DNA from: Epiperipatus broadwayi
Lineage: Eukaryota > Onychophora > Udeonychophora > Euonychophora > Peripatidae
Direction of reading: 5' to 3'
DNA: 64,000 nucleotides
Assembly: GCA_028023455.1 (NCBI GenBank)
Contig: JAQFVV010006199.1
Coordinates: 312,001-376,000, forward strand
How positions within the stretch are numbered: position 1 is the stretch's first letter; every line of letters starts with the position of its first letter. The position numbers were made by a program, and so were the translations under genes. The notes below the pieces were generated by a model. It ran no database searches, had not been told where the DNA came from, and was given only the letters and a program-made list of their open reading frames with translations. Shown here piece by piece: positions 49,889 to 62,175 of this stretch.

Positions 49889-51280
49889 AGAGACATTCCA
49901 AAGATAAAATCTAATATATTTAATTAATAGGGACTTTACTAATGAATAGCTATGGTCAATTAGTAAACTGGATTGATTTAATAATGAGACAGAAACTGAT
50001 ATGTGATGAATTATATTTATTGACAATTTCATATATACTTGATATAACCCATTACTTAGCATTGGATAATGCACACAGGCATTTTATTTACTAAACAACA
50101 TTACTTTAGGCCATTTAGCAAAATAAATTTGTGGCTATTATTTAATTGCACTAATTTTATGCTATATAATAAATCACTACATTTCACTTATTAGTTATGT
50201 CCTTTCATCATCAGTTCGAGTGGCTATTATACATGTAATGAAACCAAGTCTGGAGTGAAGCTTAATAATACATCCGATTATGATAAATTTATATATTAAA
50301 TATGGGCATATAAAGCCTCACAGATAGCTTTAGATTGAATGGGTTTTCAAGAATGCTTCTGTTCAACGCCAAAGATTGCATATTATGGAGGTAGAGTTGG
50401 CTATAAAAATTTTACTAATATGCTACACACAAGTAAAATATAATAATAAAGTGGCTCTGCAGATGGATGAATCAGATTTTAGGGTTTTCATGACCAACAC
50501 TGGTTTACCCCATGAACGATCATCATGCTACTAAAAGGGAACCTTTATTTGGTTCATAAGAGACAGGGGACTTACGTACTAATCTGGCCCTTAGCTCAGT
50601 CATAGCTACTGCACTACCCATAAGAGAGGAAGATGAGCTGGACTTACCATGGCTCCATCTTATATATGTAAAAAAAAACAGCACAATGATAAAATATTGA
50701 TAAATTTCACATCCGCCAAGCCGAAGCATAATATAAATTAAATACCATACATTAAATGAACATTAGTTTATCAGCTTGATCAAAAGAGCCAACTCTTCTG
50801 TAGCATGAGAAATGCATATATGCTACTGACGGGAATATATATGTATATATATATACACAAACTTTGCTTTATCCTGTTCAATCTCTTAGTTATCTATAAT
50901 TAATAAACTTTTAAAGGGAGAAAGTATATTTAAGGGACTTATGAATACTTTAATAAGAAAAATATACTTATGATTAGACTCCAGGCTAGTTTAATCTTTA
51001 GTAACATAATAATTAAAGGTTGAAAGTTTGAATTTATAAGCCACATTTTATATTTACATTAATTATTTACTAAATGACAAAATAATAACGAGCACAAAGG
51101 GTCACCATTATTTATAAATTAGGGTTTCGAAATGTAGTGCTAAATGATGCTATAATTAATACAATACGAAGATTTTAAATAATATCTTCAAAAATAATAT
51201 ATTTCGTAACTAAATGTGCACCATTTCGAGACATAAGCATAATTAATAATAACTAAAATAAGCAAAAGAGAAATAAATAT

Positions 51281-51530
51281 AACTGCAGTGATTAAGTTAT
51301 ATAGCAAAACAAGATGTTAATAAAGGAAATTAACAAAAGTATGCCATTTATAGAATTGAAATATTATTGATAAGACAATTTAGAAAGAGTTTACAATATA
51401 GTTAGTTGCAGTGATTAAGTTATATAGAGAAACAAGATGTTAATAAAGGAAATTAACAAAAGTATGTCATTTATAGAATTGAAATATTATTGATAAGACA
51501 ATTTAGAAAGAATTTACAATATAGTCAGCT
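51281..51530. repeat. 123-bp tandem duplication
   Basis: Two adjacent copies start TGCAGTGATTAAGTTATATAG at 51,284 and 51,407 and are nearly identical through CAATTTAGAAAGA(G/A)TTTAC. Confidence 0.9.
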
Positions 51531-51604
51531 AACCTGATTTTGAAGCAATAATGATTATTTTGAATATTACACAGATCTCTGCGATTTTAATAATTTTAAA
51601 ACAA

Positions 51605-51790
51605 TTCTCCTATAGCTGGACTGGAGATACTCGAGCTAGAATGAAGGTTAGTTCTTTGGCAGCTTATGGCATCTTCTCTTTAGTTGGGAGACGATTTAAG
51701 ATGGTATTTCTATAGCTGGACTTGGGGTAGTTAAATTTGAATGAAGGTGAGTTCTTTTAATGGCTTATGGCATCTTCTATTTATTATAAG
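51605..51790. repeat. 100-bp degenerate tandem duplication
   Basis: TATAGCTGGACT recurs at 51,611 and 51,711, each followed by GAATGAAGGT(T/G)AGTTCTTT and GCTTATGGCATCTTCT. The copies are clearly more diverged than the 123-bp duplication just upstream. Confidence 0.8.
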
Positions 51791-53593
51791 CTTGTTAAGG
51801 CAATGTTGGTTGTTGCTCCAGCCTTGGATGGATCAAATTCTGATGTTCCATCACAGGAAAGGCAGCAAATTCTTGCCTGACTAGTAGGCCATAGATAAAT
51901 TAACAATTTTTCAGCTTCTCATCGTAACAGCTCTTCAAAAGCAAGATGGAGTATTTTCCCGCTTAAAATCTAGCCTATTTATATATTTCCACCAAGCCTT
52001 AACACCTTTTTGGAATTTCATTTGCCTCAGGACCAATCGACTTTTAATTAAACAAAATCATATAATCTAATTTCTACTATTGATAAAGTCTCCGAGGTGT
52101 TATTTTTAATTTACTTAAAAAAATTATTAAAATATATAAATTATATAATTTTGATTCCAATTTCATTAATTAAATTTCTTTTTAGGTGTTATAAAATGTT
52201 AAGGCTTATCAGATAGTAACTGTATTCTGATTTAATGATAAAATCTTTTGTTGAAACAAATTCAATCAGTGAACTAGATTTTACTTTTATCCCAAGTGCA
52301 GTCATTAATTGATTTCTTGTTTACACAAAATTCCCATTTTTAATTATAAACCGATAACTTTTATTTTAACTTGATATAAATAACTTTTACATATTTTTTT
52401 TATATTGTTTATTTTAAAAAAAAAACAAATTTGACAGATCTTATAAAAAAATATTTTAGTTTCAATTATATCTATAAAACATTAAATCAGAAAACCGTGA
52501 ATATATTTTAAAGAAAACCATTTATATTATTTTTATTTAATCTTAAATATTATATGTACAAATCATTATGCCATAATTTCATGGTTTAAATTATCCATCC
52601 AATACGAATATAATACAAATATAAAATTTAGAATTGACTTATAGATTAATAAAATATTTTATGAATAATTATGAGGATTTCTATGCTATAATTTTATCAA
52701 ACCTGTCTAATTATAGTGTACTTTTGTATGTAAATGGATGATGCCATTCAGCTGCCATGATAGCAAATTTCACCACTCTACTTATACATAACATTTTGAC
52801 ATTTAGAATAGGTTCAAAACTAGTTCAGACGAGTAGATCATTACGTTGATGGTGAAATGGAAAGGGATTGGAAGGTTTCCATTTCAATACAAGCCTAACA
52901 TATGCATCAAACATTCATATCTATTTCAATGGACTCTCATGCATTCAATGTTGCTCTTAATAATTTAAATGCAGTTGACTGCAATGTTTTTTCTTAATCT
53001 TTTAAACAAAACAATCCAAATTTCAAAAATAATTCCTCAAACTGTGTTTGTTTTATAGACCATAACATTATATTAAATGTATATATATTTTAACTTGCAA
53101 CTTAAATCTGTGGATGACACTCTCTCACATATCTTGGATTACTGTCCTATCTTTATTAATTTACATCTTGTGTTGTTTCCTTCAAAACAGAATATTTTTG
53201 CTATATTGTCATTTCTGAGTCTGTATAATATTAATTTTAATAAATTTATTATTTACCAATGATAGTAAAACTTGAATGGTTTATAAATTTATTTAGATCG
53301 TATATTACAAAAAATAGATGTATGTGTATACATAAATTGTACTGTAAACTTCCTTTAAATTTAAACTGAATAGATATTTTAATATATTTAAAGGAGAGTT
53401 TGATTTGCTTTTTCTCCAGTAATTTAATCTTCGAATTATTGTTTATTGTGTAACATTTACACATTTGCAAAATATTAATTGAAAGATGTATAAACCAAAA
53501 TATAATTTGTATTACTTTAAAAGTTATTGGATAATATTGTTTGAAAGTGTAAAAAAAAAAAGTTCTACAAACAATCATCTTTTAAAATAATAC

Positions 53594-54328
53594 AGTTTTG
53601 AAAGAAGGGGAAAAAAAATAGCTTTTTTTTTAAAAAAAAAAAAACCGATTGTCGTAAAAATTACATTTTTTTTAATTTTTAAAAAACCACTTTTAGAGTA
53701 AATAATTAAAAAAAAAGATTGATTTTTAAAAAGAAATAATTTAAATATACATCCATTTATAAAACTGTGAAATAGCATGTGAAAGAAATAATTTAAATAT
53801 ACATCCATTTATAAAACTGTGAAATAGCATGTGACACTATTAAGTTTGAATGCATATTTAAATAGTTGTAACTTCTTAATTAATCACACCTGTACATTAT
53901 ATGCCAGCCATCTTTTAAGTAGTATGTACATAAACTCTATCAGTGCAGTGTTTTTCCGTGTGTAATGTGGAAAAACAGTGCCACATAGTGGGCTAGAATC
54001 TTGGTAGTTTCTGGTAGCAGATGACACATAAGCTAGATGTGTTTATGGCAATCCGTGCCATCTAGGTTTTTGGTAGTTGCTGGTAGCAGACTATGTAACT
54101 AAATGGGCTTATGCTTTGTGACCAGTGCCACCAAGCAGCAGCTTTGCTACCAGCCAGCTGGTGGAATGTTCCTGTGCTTACGCATTGTGAACAGCACATT
54201 GTGAACAATGCCACCTATCAGCTAGAATTTGCATTGCTGCATTTGGAGCCCTTACTCTAAGTATTTCTGAGGTTGATCCTGACCAGTGCCTCTGGTGGCC
54301 ACATGGGTCAAAAATCACAAGTACCGAT
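53594..54328 (-). repeat. Right inverted arm, with a 52-bp internal duplication
   Basis: This is the complement of 49,209-49,888. It is longer mainly because GAAATAATTTAAATATACAT through AGCATGTGA is present twice with a period of 52 bp (from 53,733 and 53,785), once in the left arm. The subterminal cores have several changes relative to the left arm. Confidence 0.75.
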
Positions 54329-54334
54329 GATTGA

Positions 54335-54867
54335 TTTAAAAATAGACATGCACTTTACTATAAAGGCATAAATATTGGAAGCACAAATGGATTTGAATTC
54401 ATTATAAATAAAAAATGAAAAAACAATTTTGTGAAGATTGGTGGTGTATCAAGCAGAGTGGCAAGAATAGTTTTTCAACTTAGTGGAAGATATCAAATGC
54501 AATAATTCAGATTTATGATCATTGTTATGAAAAAGTGATGGATTTTTATATTGATGCTCAGAAGGCTTTTGTTCAGACAAACAACATTTTAAAATTGTCA
54601 TGGGAGACTTTAATGTTAGAATTGGTAAATGATTGTAAGATAAAAGTACTATAAGTAAACTTAAATGTAGTGATAGAAATAGAGAGATCAGATCTTGTAA
54701 AGTTTGCACTAAAAGAAAAACTGTATAGTATGAATTCTTTCTTTGAGAAAACACTAAATGAAAATGAATATAAAGCATCTACATGAAGGTACAGAGAATT
54801 GTGTTACACTTTGACTAACAGAAAATATGTATTTTAAGATTGTACTGATTCATTGATTAATGAGATG
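54335..54867 (+). pseudogene. RTE-like LINE relic, endonuclease part (left half)
   Basis: The plus strand from 54,361 gives KGINIGSTNGFEFIINKK and then VKIGGVSSRVARIVFQLS. At about 54,590-54,625 is KIVMGDFNVRIGK, with the catalytic GDFN of the APE endonuclease. Then follow LYSMNSFFEKTLNENE, with the NSFF block typical of RTE-like elements, and LTNRKYVF. Frame changes and stops interrupt it. The sequence stops at the left target duplication of the inserted LINE and resumes at 60,863. Confidence 0.7.
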
Positions 54868-54883
54868 TAACATACATGTTCAT
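54868..54883 (+). repeat. Left target-site duplication of the inserted LINE
   Basis: TAACATACATGTTCAT is repeated exactly at 60,847-60,862. A 16-bp exact pair at the two borders of a LINE is the expected trace of target-primed reverse transcription. Confidence 0.85.
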
Positions 54884-55011
54884 ATTATAAAAATAATATC
54901 GATTTTAACTGTACTAGTAATAATAAACAAAATTCACATCATAATATACCTAAAATAAAGACCTCCAAACAAACAATCTCAGAAAAGAACCACGAGTTTT
55001 CAGACGCTACA

Positions 55012-57236
55012 GTGAATAACAACAAAAACTGTTCAACAGGCTACACTTCAACTGGTACATCACTCATAGCGGATAAACAAGGTACTAAAGAAAATTTTTT
55101 TAATACGGATGTAATCCATTGGCATGAACCAGCACATAAATTAAATAATAAAGGCACCAAAATTAAAAAATACACAGAAACAAATAGCTGCAGCACATAT
55201 ATTAATGATAATACTACACTAATATCTGAAGATTCAACAGAAAATAGCACAATAGCATCACTTCCCGTATCGACACATTCAACTAGAATAAACGTGAGAC
55301 TCAACCAAAAATTAACCCTGCAAACAATTTACCATCTGAAAACAGCTTTTTAACAAATTCAAACTCACCCAAAACTGATACTATAAATAAATATAGTTCT
55401 GAAACAACACATACGCATAATACAATACCGGAACTCGTATTAAAACATACCAATGCAATTAGTGTCACTGGTGTTCAAAATACTTCATTACAAAGCATGC
55501 CACTTTCTATAGATGAATTCCCAACTCTTCCCTCTTACTCTCAGTATCTAAACTACCAGAGAAGAAGATCAAAATAAAATTTTCCATACCAGTCATAAGG
55601 GAAACTATTCAACAATCAAGCAGACAAACCCAACACTAGATTTGACACAGAGTGATTTAAATTACCTTCCTCACATAACACCTATTTCAAAAAACTGTAA
55701 TACAATGGCTAATAGTTCATCTAGGAGCCACATATCATATGCTAACTAGCAAAAATTGGTACTACAAGTTCATCTAAGTCTATACAAATTACCAACAACT
55801 TAAAAACTAATTCATACAATGAAACCAGCTCCATACCCAGAACAGCAAGTAAAATTAATAACGACCTTACCATGTTAGATATACTAAAACTAAAAAATCT
55901 ACAACAGAAAAATCAAACCTTCTTGGGGCTTGAGACCGATGAATTCTCCATAAATGACTTCACTGAGAAACAATACCAAGGCCTCTGTGTTGACTTCAAC
56001 CAAACAATACCTCCAAACCTTTTCAAATCCTTAGTAAACTACCACAATGATAAAAGTGTTGTTCTGGCAGTGACAGAACCAAATTTCTCACTCCATACAT
56101 TCCCCATTACAGCACTATATGAATTAATAAAACAATACAAATTAACAGAGGGAATACACTGGATCCTCACTCACCCAAACGACAGATACATTGCTGTCGA
56201 ATTTGCCACTTGGACCTTTCGGAATGAATTTAAATCCAATTTCAAAAAACTAGACAACAAATTCCTTATATATGTTGATACAAACAGACCTGCTACCCTT
56301 ATTTGAACCCTCAAGAATTGTATCATGGGCCTTGATAATAATCTCCTCCAAGAAATCCTTTTACCTTATGGGTAAATCCAGAATTTCTCATATCTGCCAG
56401 TAGACAAGACTATCAAGTCCATCCTATCCAACACTGCATCATTTCAAATTCAACTAAGAAAAGGCCTAGGGCCCACTGACATACCAACTACCATTAAAGC
56501 AAAAGGTTGTCCAATGATACTTTCCTTCATTGGTGTCAGGCCACAATGTTTTCATTGCGGCCAAAGAACACATCTCATTAAAGAATGCCCAGCAAAAATA
56601 TGCACCTCTTGTGGTCAAAAGAAAAATAAGTTTCACAAATGTAATGCACCTCATACACTCACACCTGCTAATGTCACACATAATGAAATGCCAACCACAA
56701 ACACTCCAGGCCTGCATACTGCTGAAGCTGAAGTCGAATCCTACAGTAGAATAATCAACACCAAAGACCTTATGAATCCTACTACACTCAAGGGAAAACC
56801 ATCTAATGACACCAAACAGATACAAATAGCATATCAAAACCCAAATGGCACCAACCCCAGAGATAACTCACAGAAACCAGACAATTTACCAAAAAGCTCA
56901 AAATCAAAAGAACCAAATAACGCCTCTAGACGCAAAAATCTAACAATCTCTTCTGACAATACAGATGATGCACCTCTCAGCATAGACCATCAAGACCATA
57001 ACAATGCACTTGGAACCCCAAGACCTCTAAGATCAAAACCAGCGGTTTCTAACACTAAATCTATAATGGACGCATCGAAACTATCAATACCCTGTATGAC
57101 TTCATCCCATATGAAAGCTCCCACACCTACAAAAATTAGATCTTTACCACCCATCTCAGACTATGACTCAGACATGGATTTCAACCTACCCCCTAATGCT
57201 AATAATAAACAAAAATCTTTCAAAGGCCTACTCTGA
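55012..57236 (+). pseudogene. LINE ORF1 (gag-like, zinc knuckle), broken
   Basis: Three open blocks make up the reading: 55,012-55,353, 55,872-56,306 and 56,514-57,236. The last two share a frame and are separated by at least two stops; the first is in another frame. The block at 55,872 contains an amphipathic, possibly RNA-binding domain ending in an LIYVDTNRPATLI segment. The third block has a CCHC zinc knuckle, CFHCGQRTHLIKEC (residues 12-25 of that block), and a second cysteine cluster, CTSCGQKKNKFHKC (30-43). A low-complexity N/S/P/T/K-rich tail of about 190 residues follows. LINE ORF1 proteins bind element RNA to form the ribonucleoprotein. The natural start cannot be fixed because the N-terminal part is broken. 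Confidence 0.75.
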
Positions 57237-57512
57237 AGAAGAGTACTCACACCTATCTCCTGCTTCCGAACCAAACTACCTAAAGTTCTCCCGTCCCTAC
57301 AGTGTAAATTTGATTCTGGAAAAAAACCAAGAGGAAGGTACAAAGCACATCTAAAAACTCTCTCAGTAATGAATCACACAATGAAACTGAGCTCTTTCGA
57401 GCTGATTTCCACAGGCCATCCTTGCCAGATAACAAATTCAGTGATCACAAGGACCATTACAACCTTCAATCAAAGATTCTGCTGACGGTAAAACCAAGCA
57501 GCAATAATCTTT

Positions 57513-60500
57513 ATGGATAGGATCAAGTGCCAAATCATTGGTCTTAACATCAGGGGAATTAATTCTACTGACTGTTTATATGTGATTAGGCACTTTTTCC
57601 ATCTTACATCTCATATTTTATTCTTAGGAGAGACCAAATATCACCTAAACTCCAACCCTCACATAATTCTCGAACTTTCCAAACTGGGCTTCACTCTTCT
57701 GTCTACTAATACATCAGCTGCTGGAGGGGTAGGAATCATCATTAATAACAGAAAACCACCTTCTTCCTATAAAGTGCTTTACCATGATGCCAATCTCATT
57801 GCAATCAAGCTTATATACCAATCTAGTGAATTCATTGCAATATATGTATACTGCCAGAACAACCCATTGACCTATTCTAAAATAATACACACCATAAATC
57901 TCATCACTGCAAACAACACAGGCCCTACAATCCTCTTGGGGGACTTCAACCTGCAATATGATGTGTTTACATGGAAATACCTTCATCTCTTAGCCAGGGG
58001 TTTCATAAATGGCAGAGGTTTCTCCTCTGCGGATGCATACTCATTCTATATGAAGAGCTCTAGAACACTGATTGACCTAATGTTTTATACCTCAGAGCTG
58101 CACTATGGTTTGGAAGCCAAGATTCAACCCGTTCTCTTCTCAGACCATCTTGCCCTGATAGTGTCTATAGATCTGGACTCCTACACTCCCATAGACTACA
58201 ATAAAACAATCAGAATTATAACTAAAGCTGCTTCCACAGAAGCTGTTTTCTCAGATGCCTACATACTCTTTGAAAAAATTGACATTCTTAGCATAAATCC
58301 AGAGGAAGCCTGGTTCGCCTTCACAGGCATCCACCAAACCATAATCATACAGCACACCAAAAAAACATAAAGGGTCAACAACCCTTATGAATGAGCTTGA
58401 TCTGCTAAACCATAGGATTAAAAATTTCTCAAGTGATGGTACTATCGACAACCTCCTATTACTTAAAACACAGTACAAGCAGAAACAAGCTGCGATTGCT
58501 GAAATAATAGCAACAAAGAATGCTAGGTTATACCTACCTGGCCAACACTGCTGGACACGTGGCTATCTCAGATGGGCTCTGGGGGCAAGGAAGAAACAAA
58601 AAACTCCTTTGCCCCTCCTCATCAGTGCCATACCTCTGGCAACCAAAGGCTCATTCAAATAGAGTCATATTTCAAAAACCACCTATCAATCTTTGTTACC
58701 TACCCCACGAATCAGTGGCATGAGACATCACAAAACAATGAACATGGAATAACAATATCAAACATCAAAAACCACTTGGCTGCCCTACCGTCCAATATCC
58801 ATCCAGGACTACACGGCATTCCAAAATTCATACTTACGCACCTTGAGAATTTCACAGCTCCCATAGTATTAAAACTAATTAACCATCTTGCAAACAGCAA
58901 AAAAACAATCCCCAAACTTTATCCCATAGCGATGGTCCCCTTTCTTAAGAAAAACCAGGATGCATCTGCTCTATCTAGCATAAGACCAATCTCCATGACC
59001 CCAATTCTGTTAAAGGTCATTGAAGGTGTAATCAAGGAAAAAATACAAGATGTTATTCTGGACAACATATCCCAGTTGCAAATTGCAAAGAAGGATTCAT
59101 CCACACTCTCTGCAATCGGGGAGGTAAAAATTCTCTGTGATCATATCAGATCCAAGAATCTATACAAACCCATTGCCATTCAGCTAGACATCTCTGAAGC
59201 ATTTGATTCAGTAGATGTCAACATCCTGCTCAATTGCCTATCAGCACTAGACATACCTACTCAAATCATTTAGATATTGGACAATCTACTAAATAACAGA
59301 TTGGTCCACATTTCCCTGAATGGTTTCTTTACAGATGGTTTTATTCCTTCAAAATCCATACCCCAAGGATCTCCACTTAGCAGTCACCTATTTATACTCT
59401 ACTTAAACCCCCTTCTTAAACAGATTGAGGCAGAACTTCCAGGAATCTATGTACCCCAGCTAAAGAAACACTGTAAAGCATTTGCCTACATGGATGATGT
59501 CCTTGTCACTTTACCCTCCCAAAAATATCTAAAACCTCTCATCCAAATAATCAAAAAATTTTCTGAATCCTCCAAACTTTCCTTCAACCTCATCAAGTCA
59601 TCGGCCTGGAAAATCAACACCGGCAAGAAGATATCATCACCATTCTCAGCAGACCCCCAAAACTTTTTGGGGTTTCCCATATACAAGTCACCACAAGCCA
59701 TGTCGATACAAATACAGAATTCCATCATTGAAGCCACCACCAACACAGTTAAAAACCTTGCCAAGGTTTATTTATCACTGCAAGGGAAAATCTCTCTCCT
59801 CAATATCAAGGTAATGGCAAAGATTAGCTACTATCTACCCATAATTAACATGACAAAGACTTTCAATACAAAAATCAACCGAATCTGTGCACAGCTGTTG
59901 TGGAATGGTAAAACAGCGGCCATAGGAATTGAATGCATGCAGCGACATAGTAAAAATAATGGTATGTCGTTGCATGCAACATTTTCTATATATTACCAAA
60001 AGTACCACTCTCTGATCCACATCCTACAAAAAAAATTTCCCCAGATTGTAGCGGAATAACCAGTCATTCCATCAGACAGACCTCCACCTTCAAAGATAAG
60101 CTGGCTAAATCAGATACTTGACTACCTTTTTGCTCACAATGGCCACTCTACCCTAGTATTCAGACAAAAAAAATCTCCATTGGGATGCTCATGGCCTACT
60201 ATTTCCCACACAAAACTCTACCATTCCTTACCTCGGTGGTAACAATCAGGTGGTCACCAGGTTTTTCAAGCATCTCAAGCTGGAGCCAAGGTTCCTGGAC
60301 TTTCTCATAAAAATCAACCTGAATTCACTCCAGACAAACTGGTTCCTGCACTACAGGAGATTCCTCAAGAATATAGATCCTATGTGTCACAACTGCCATA
60401 GAACCTGTGAAACCTTTGATAATATGATAAATGATTGCCCAGCATATGACAAAATCAGAACTTTCATTACTTACCACTGCCACATTTCCCTGAACAAAAT

Positions 60501-60660
60501 CTTAAATATTAAATGCTGCTTCCTGTCCAGGGATTATGTCACCACAAGACTCTCAAACTTTCTCACATATGCCATCTGGATGGCCAGATGTCACAACAAG
60601 TTTACCTTTTCTCATCCCAAGCCTGAAGACACGTTCATTTCCAAGCTAAAGGAATTTTGA
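57513..60660 (+). pseudogene. LINE ORF2: endonuclease, reverse transcriptase, Cys/His C-terminus, broken
   Basis: The first 285 codons (57,513-58,370) form an intact-looking APE endonuclease: LNIRG near residue 12, GETK with E40, GGVGIII at 71-77, LLGDFN with D144 and N146, and SDH at 210-212. A stop (58,368) and a frame change follow. RT motifs come next: IRPISM near 58,983, LDISEAFDSV (motif A, about 59,187), a stop at 59,274, IPQGSPLSSHLF (motif B, about 59,358), AYMDDV (motif C, about 59,487) and LGFPI. After another stop (60,057) and frameshift, 60,250-60,660 encodes CHNCHRTCETFDNMINDCP and an AIWMARCHNKF-like end. The enzyme nicks target DNA and copies element RNA there. This copy has at least four disabling lesions, yet all catalytic residues seen are kept. 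Confidence 0.85.
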
Positions 60661-60846
60661 CATAAGAACAGAATAATCTCATCTAGATTTTTATTTGACA
60701 ACATGTGGAGCCTGATTAAGCTGGATTAACAACACCAGTAACCACATCAGAACATTTGGTTGCCTGACTAACATGGATAACTATTATTTTTGATTTACAA
60801 TTGTATCATTATTACATATAAGTTTTTCAATAAAATTATTTATAAA
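60661..60846 (+). other. 3' untranslated end of the LINE
   Basis: After the ORF2 stop, a 186-bp tail ends in an AT-rich run with AATAAA just before the target duplication. There is no pure poly(A) tail, suggesting a tail that decayed or a non-poly(A) 3' end. Confidence 0.6.
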
Positions 60847-60862
60847 TAACATACATGTTCAT
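60847..60862 (+). repeat. Right target-site duplication of the inserted LINE
   Basis: This is an exact copy of 54,868-54,883 and marks the right border. Confidence 0.85.
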
Positions 60863-62175
60863 GTATGTATCTTTTGAGACAAAAATTATTAAGAAAAACT
60901 GTATTCACAGTTGATATTTTAACTTTCCAATAAATTTTAATTAGGACTTGCACATAATTTTAAAATATTAACAGAATTTGAAGTTGGTTTAGATTTAAAT
61001 AAAATCAATAGAAAAATAACTGATACACTTTTAAGAACTGCAACAATAACAGCTGATATAAGAAAGCAACAATTTACCATTAAAATTTCAAATGTAAGAA
61101 GAGAAGAAGGAATATGAAAATATATATTTATTAAAAAGAACTGAATATCTAGAGCTTTTTAAAATGGTATAGAAAAGAATTAATAACAATAAAAGAAAAT
61201 ATAATTGTGAATTATCAAGGAAAGCTATTCAAAAGTGTAAAACAATATCCAGGATTTGGCAGAAAACTTATTTTTGCAATGAAAAGAAAATATGAAACTA
61301 TTATAAAAAATAGAGATGACATCATGAAATGTTTAGATTAGTTGTATTAAGAATAACATAGCACAAAAAAACAAAGTATCTTCTTCAATTGCTACATTTT
61401 TTAAATTGCCCAGCATTTAAAATGAAGAATTAAATTGTGCAATTAAATCTATCAAAAAGGAAAAAGTTCATAGTAATGATGAAATTATAAATGATATCTT
61501 AAAAGAAGCAGGTGAGAGAAATAGAAAAATTATTGACAAAGTTATATACCAAATAATAAAGATATACCAGATGATTGGAAGAATGCAATAGTCATTTTGG
61601 TATTTAAAAAAAGTGATAAAAAAAATAGAAATTACAGATCTATCAGTCTTTTATTAGTTCTATATAAAAATTTTATTAAGATAATTACAACTTATCTACA
61701 GTGAAGTTTGGATTTTAATCAATCAAAGGAACAAGTGGAATTTAAAAGTGGTTTTAGCGTGAATCATATACAAATATTGAAAGAAGTTATAAAAAGAACC
61801 AAAGAATATATGTTGCCATTATGTTTTGGATTTGTAGATTATACAAAGACATTCAAATCTATAAGCATCTCTTTAGTGACTAAAGTATTGTACCATCATG
61901 ATACAGAATGAAGATAATGTCATATTCTGAAGAATATTTATCATAATGCATCAGTAATGATTAAATTATATAGTTATATTAAGAAGATTAACATTGAGAA
62001 GGGCATGTAACAAGTGGAATTACAAAACTTTTTATAGCTGTTTTATAAGAAGTATTTTGTAGATTAAAACAAGAGAGTAAGAGGTTAAAAATTTAAGTCA
62101 TATAGATTTTATAGATGACGTAATTGTTTTTTTTTTTAAATAATGCTTCAGAGTTTCAGTAAATATTGCAAGAAT
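60863..62175 (+). pseudogene. RTE-like LINE relic, RT part (right half)
   Basis: After about 0.7 kb of linker-like sequence, the plus strand at 61,570-61,640 gives [14 protein letters not shown] and NYRSISLLL, the start of the RT. A 67-residue frame at 61,708-61,911 reads LDFNQSKEQVEFKSGFSVNH then IGFVDYTKTFKSI, a motif A in which the AFDS core is mutated to TFKS. Near 62,100-62,170 is HIDFIDDVIVFF followed by NASEFQ.ILQELS, motif C and the helix after it. The order continues directly from the left half, so both halves are one element. Stops show it is dead, and the 3' end is lost soon after 62,175. Confidence 0.75.

Larger units (their letters stand above)
49889..53593. other. Spacer between the long inverted arms
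   Basis: This 3.7-kb region has no recognised protein. It holds a 123-bp tandem duplication (51,281-51,530) and a 100-bp degenerate duplication (51,605-51,785). A 68-residue minus-strand frame at 50,523-50,729 lies in less AT-rich sequence with two GTAAGTCC donor-like strings. Near 53,105-53,160 the plus strand gives VDDTLSHILDYCPIF, faintly like the C-terminal Cys/His region of a LINE. Confidence 0.5.
49209..54328. mobile_element. Unidentified element with about 0.7-kb inverted arms
   Basis: The arms (49,209-49,888 and 53,594-54,328) are inverted copies over their full length, starting ATCGGTACTTGTGATTTT outside and ending at AGTTTTGAAAGAAGG inside. They enclose about 3.7 kb. The arms have A/T-rich inner thirds and less AT-rich outer thirds. 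The spacer has no frame above about 110 residues and no transposase, integrase or polymerase motif that I can see. No convincing target duplication lies outside. Long arms occur in Foldback, some MuDR and Polinton-type transposons, but nothing here chooses between them. A segmental inverted duplication is the alternative. Confidence 0.6.
54884..60846 (+). mobile_element. Near full-length APE-type LINE with two ORFs, inactive
   Basis: The 5.96-kb element lies between exact 16-bp target duplications and has a short 5' leader, a gag-like ORF1 with zinc knuckles, and an ORF2 with endonuclease, RT and a C-terminal Cys/His motif. A 190-bp 3' untranslated part ends with AATAAA near 60,830. Its base composition is less AT-rich than the surroundings. 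Both ORFs carry stops and frameshifts. The two-ORF plan and C-terminal CX2C motif fit the L1/Tx1 or I/Jockey-type LINEs; no RNase H domain was found. The clade needs a tree. Confidence 0.85.

Noticed and set aside
53249-53808. Minus-strand ORFs of 109 and 77 residues
   Set aside because: They are low-complexity F/K/I/Y-rich translations of T runs and of the arm's 52-bp duplication.
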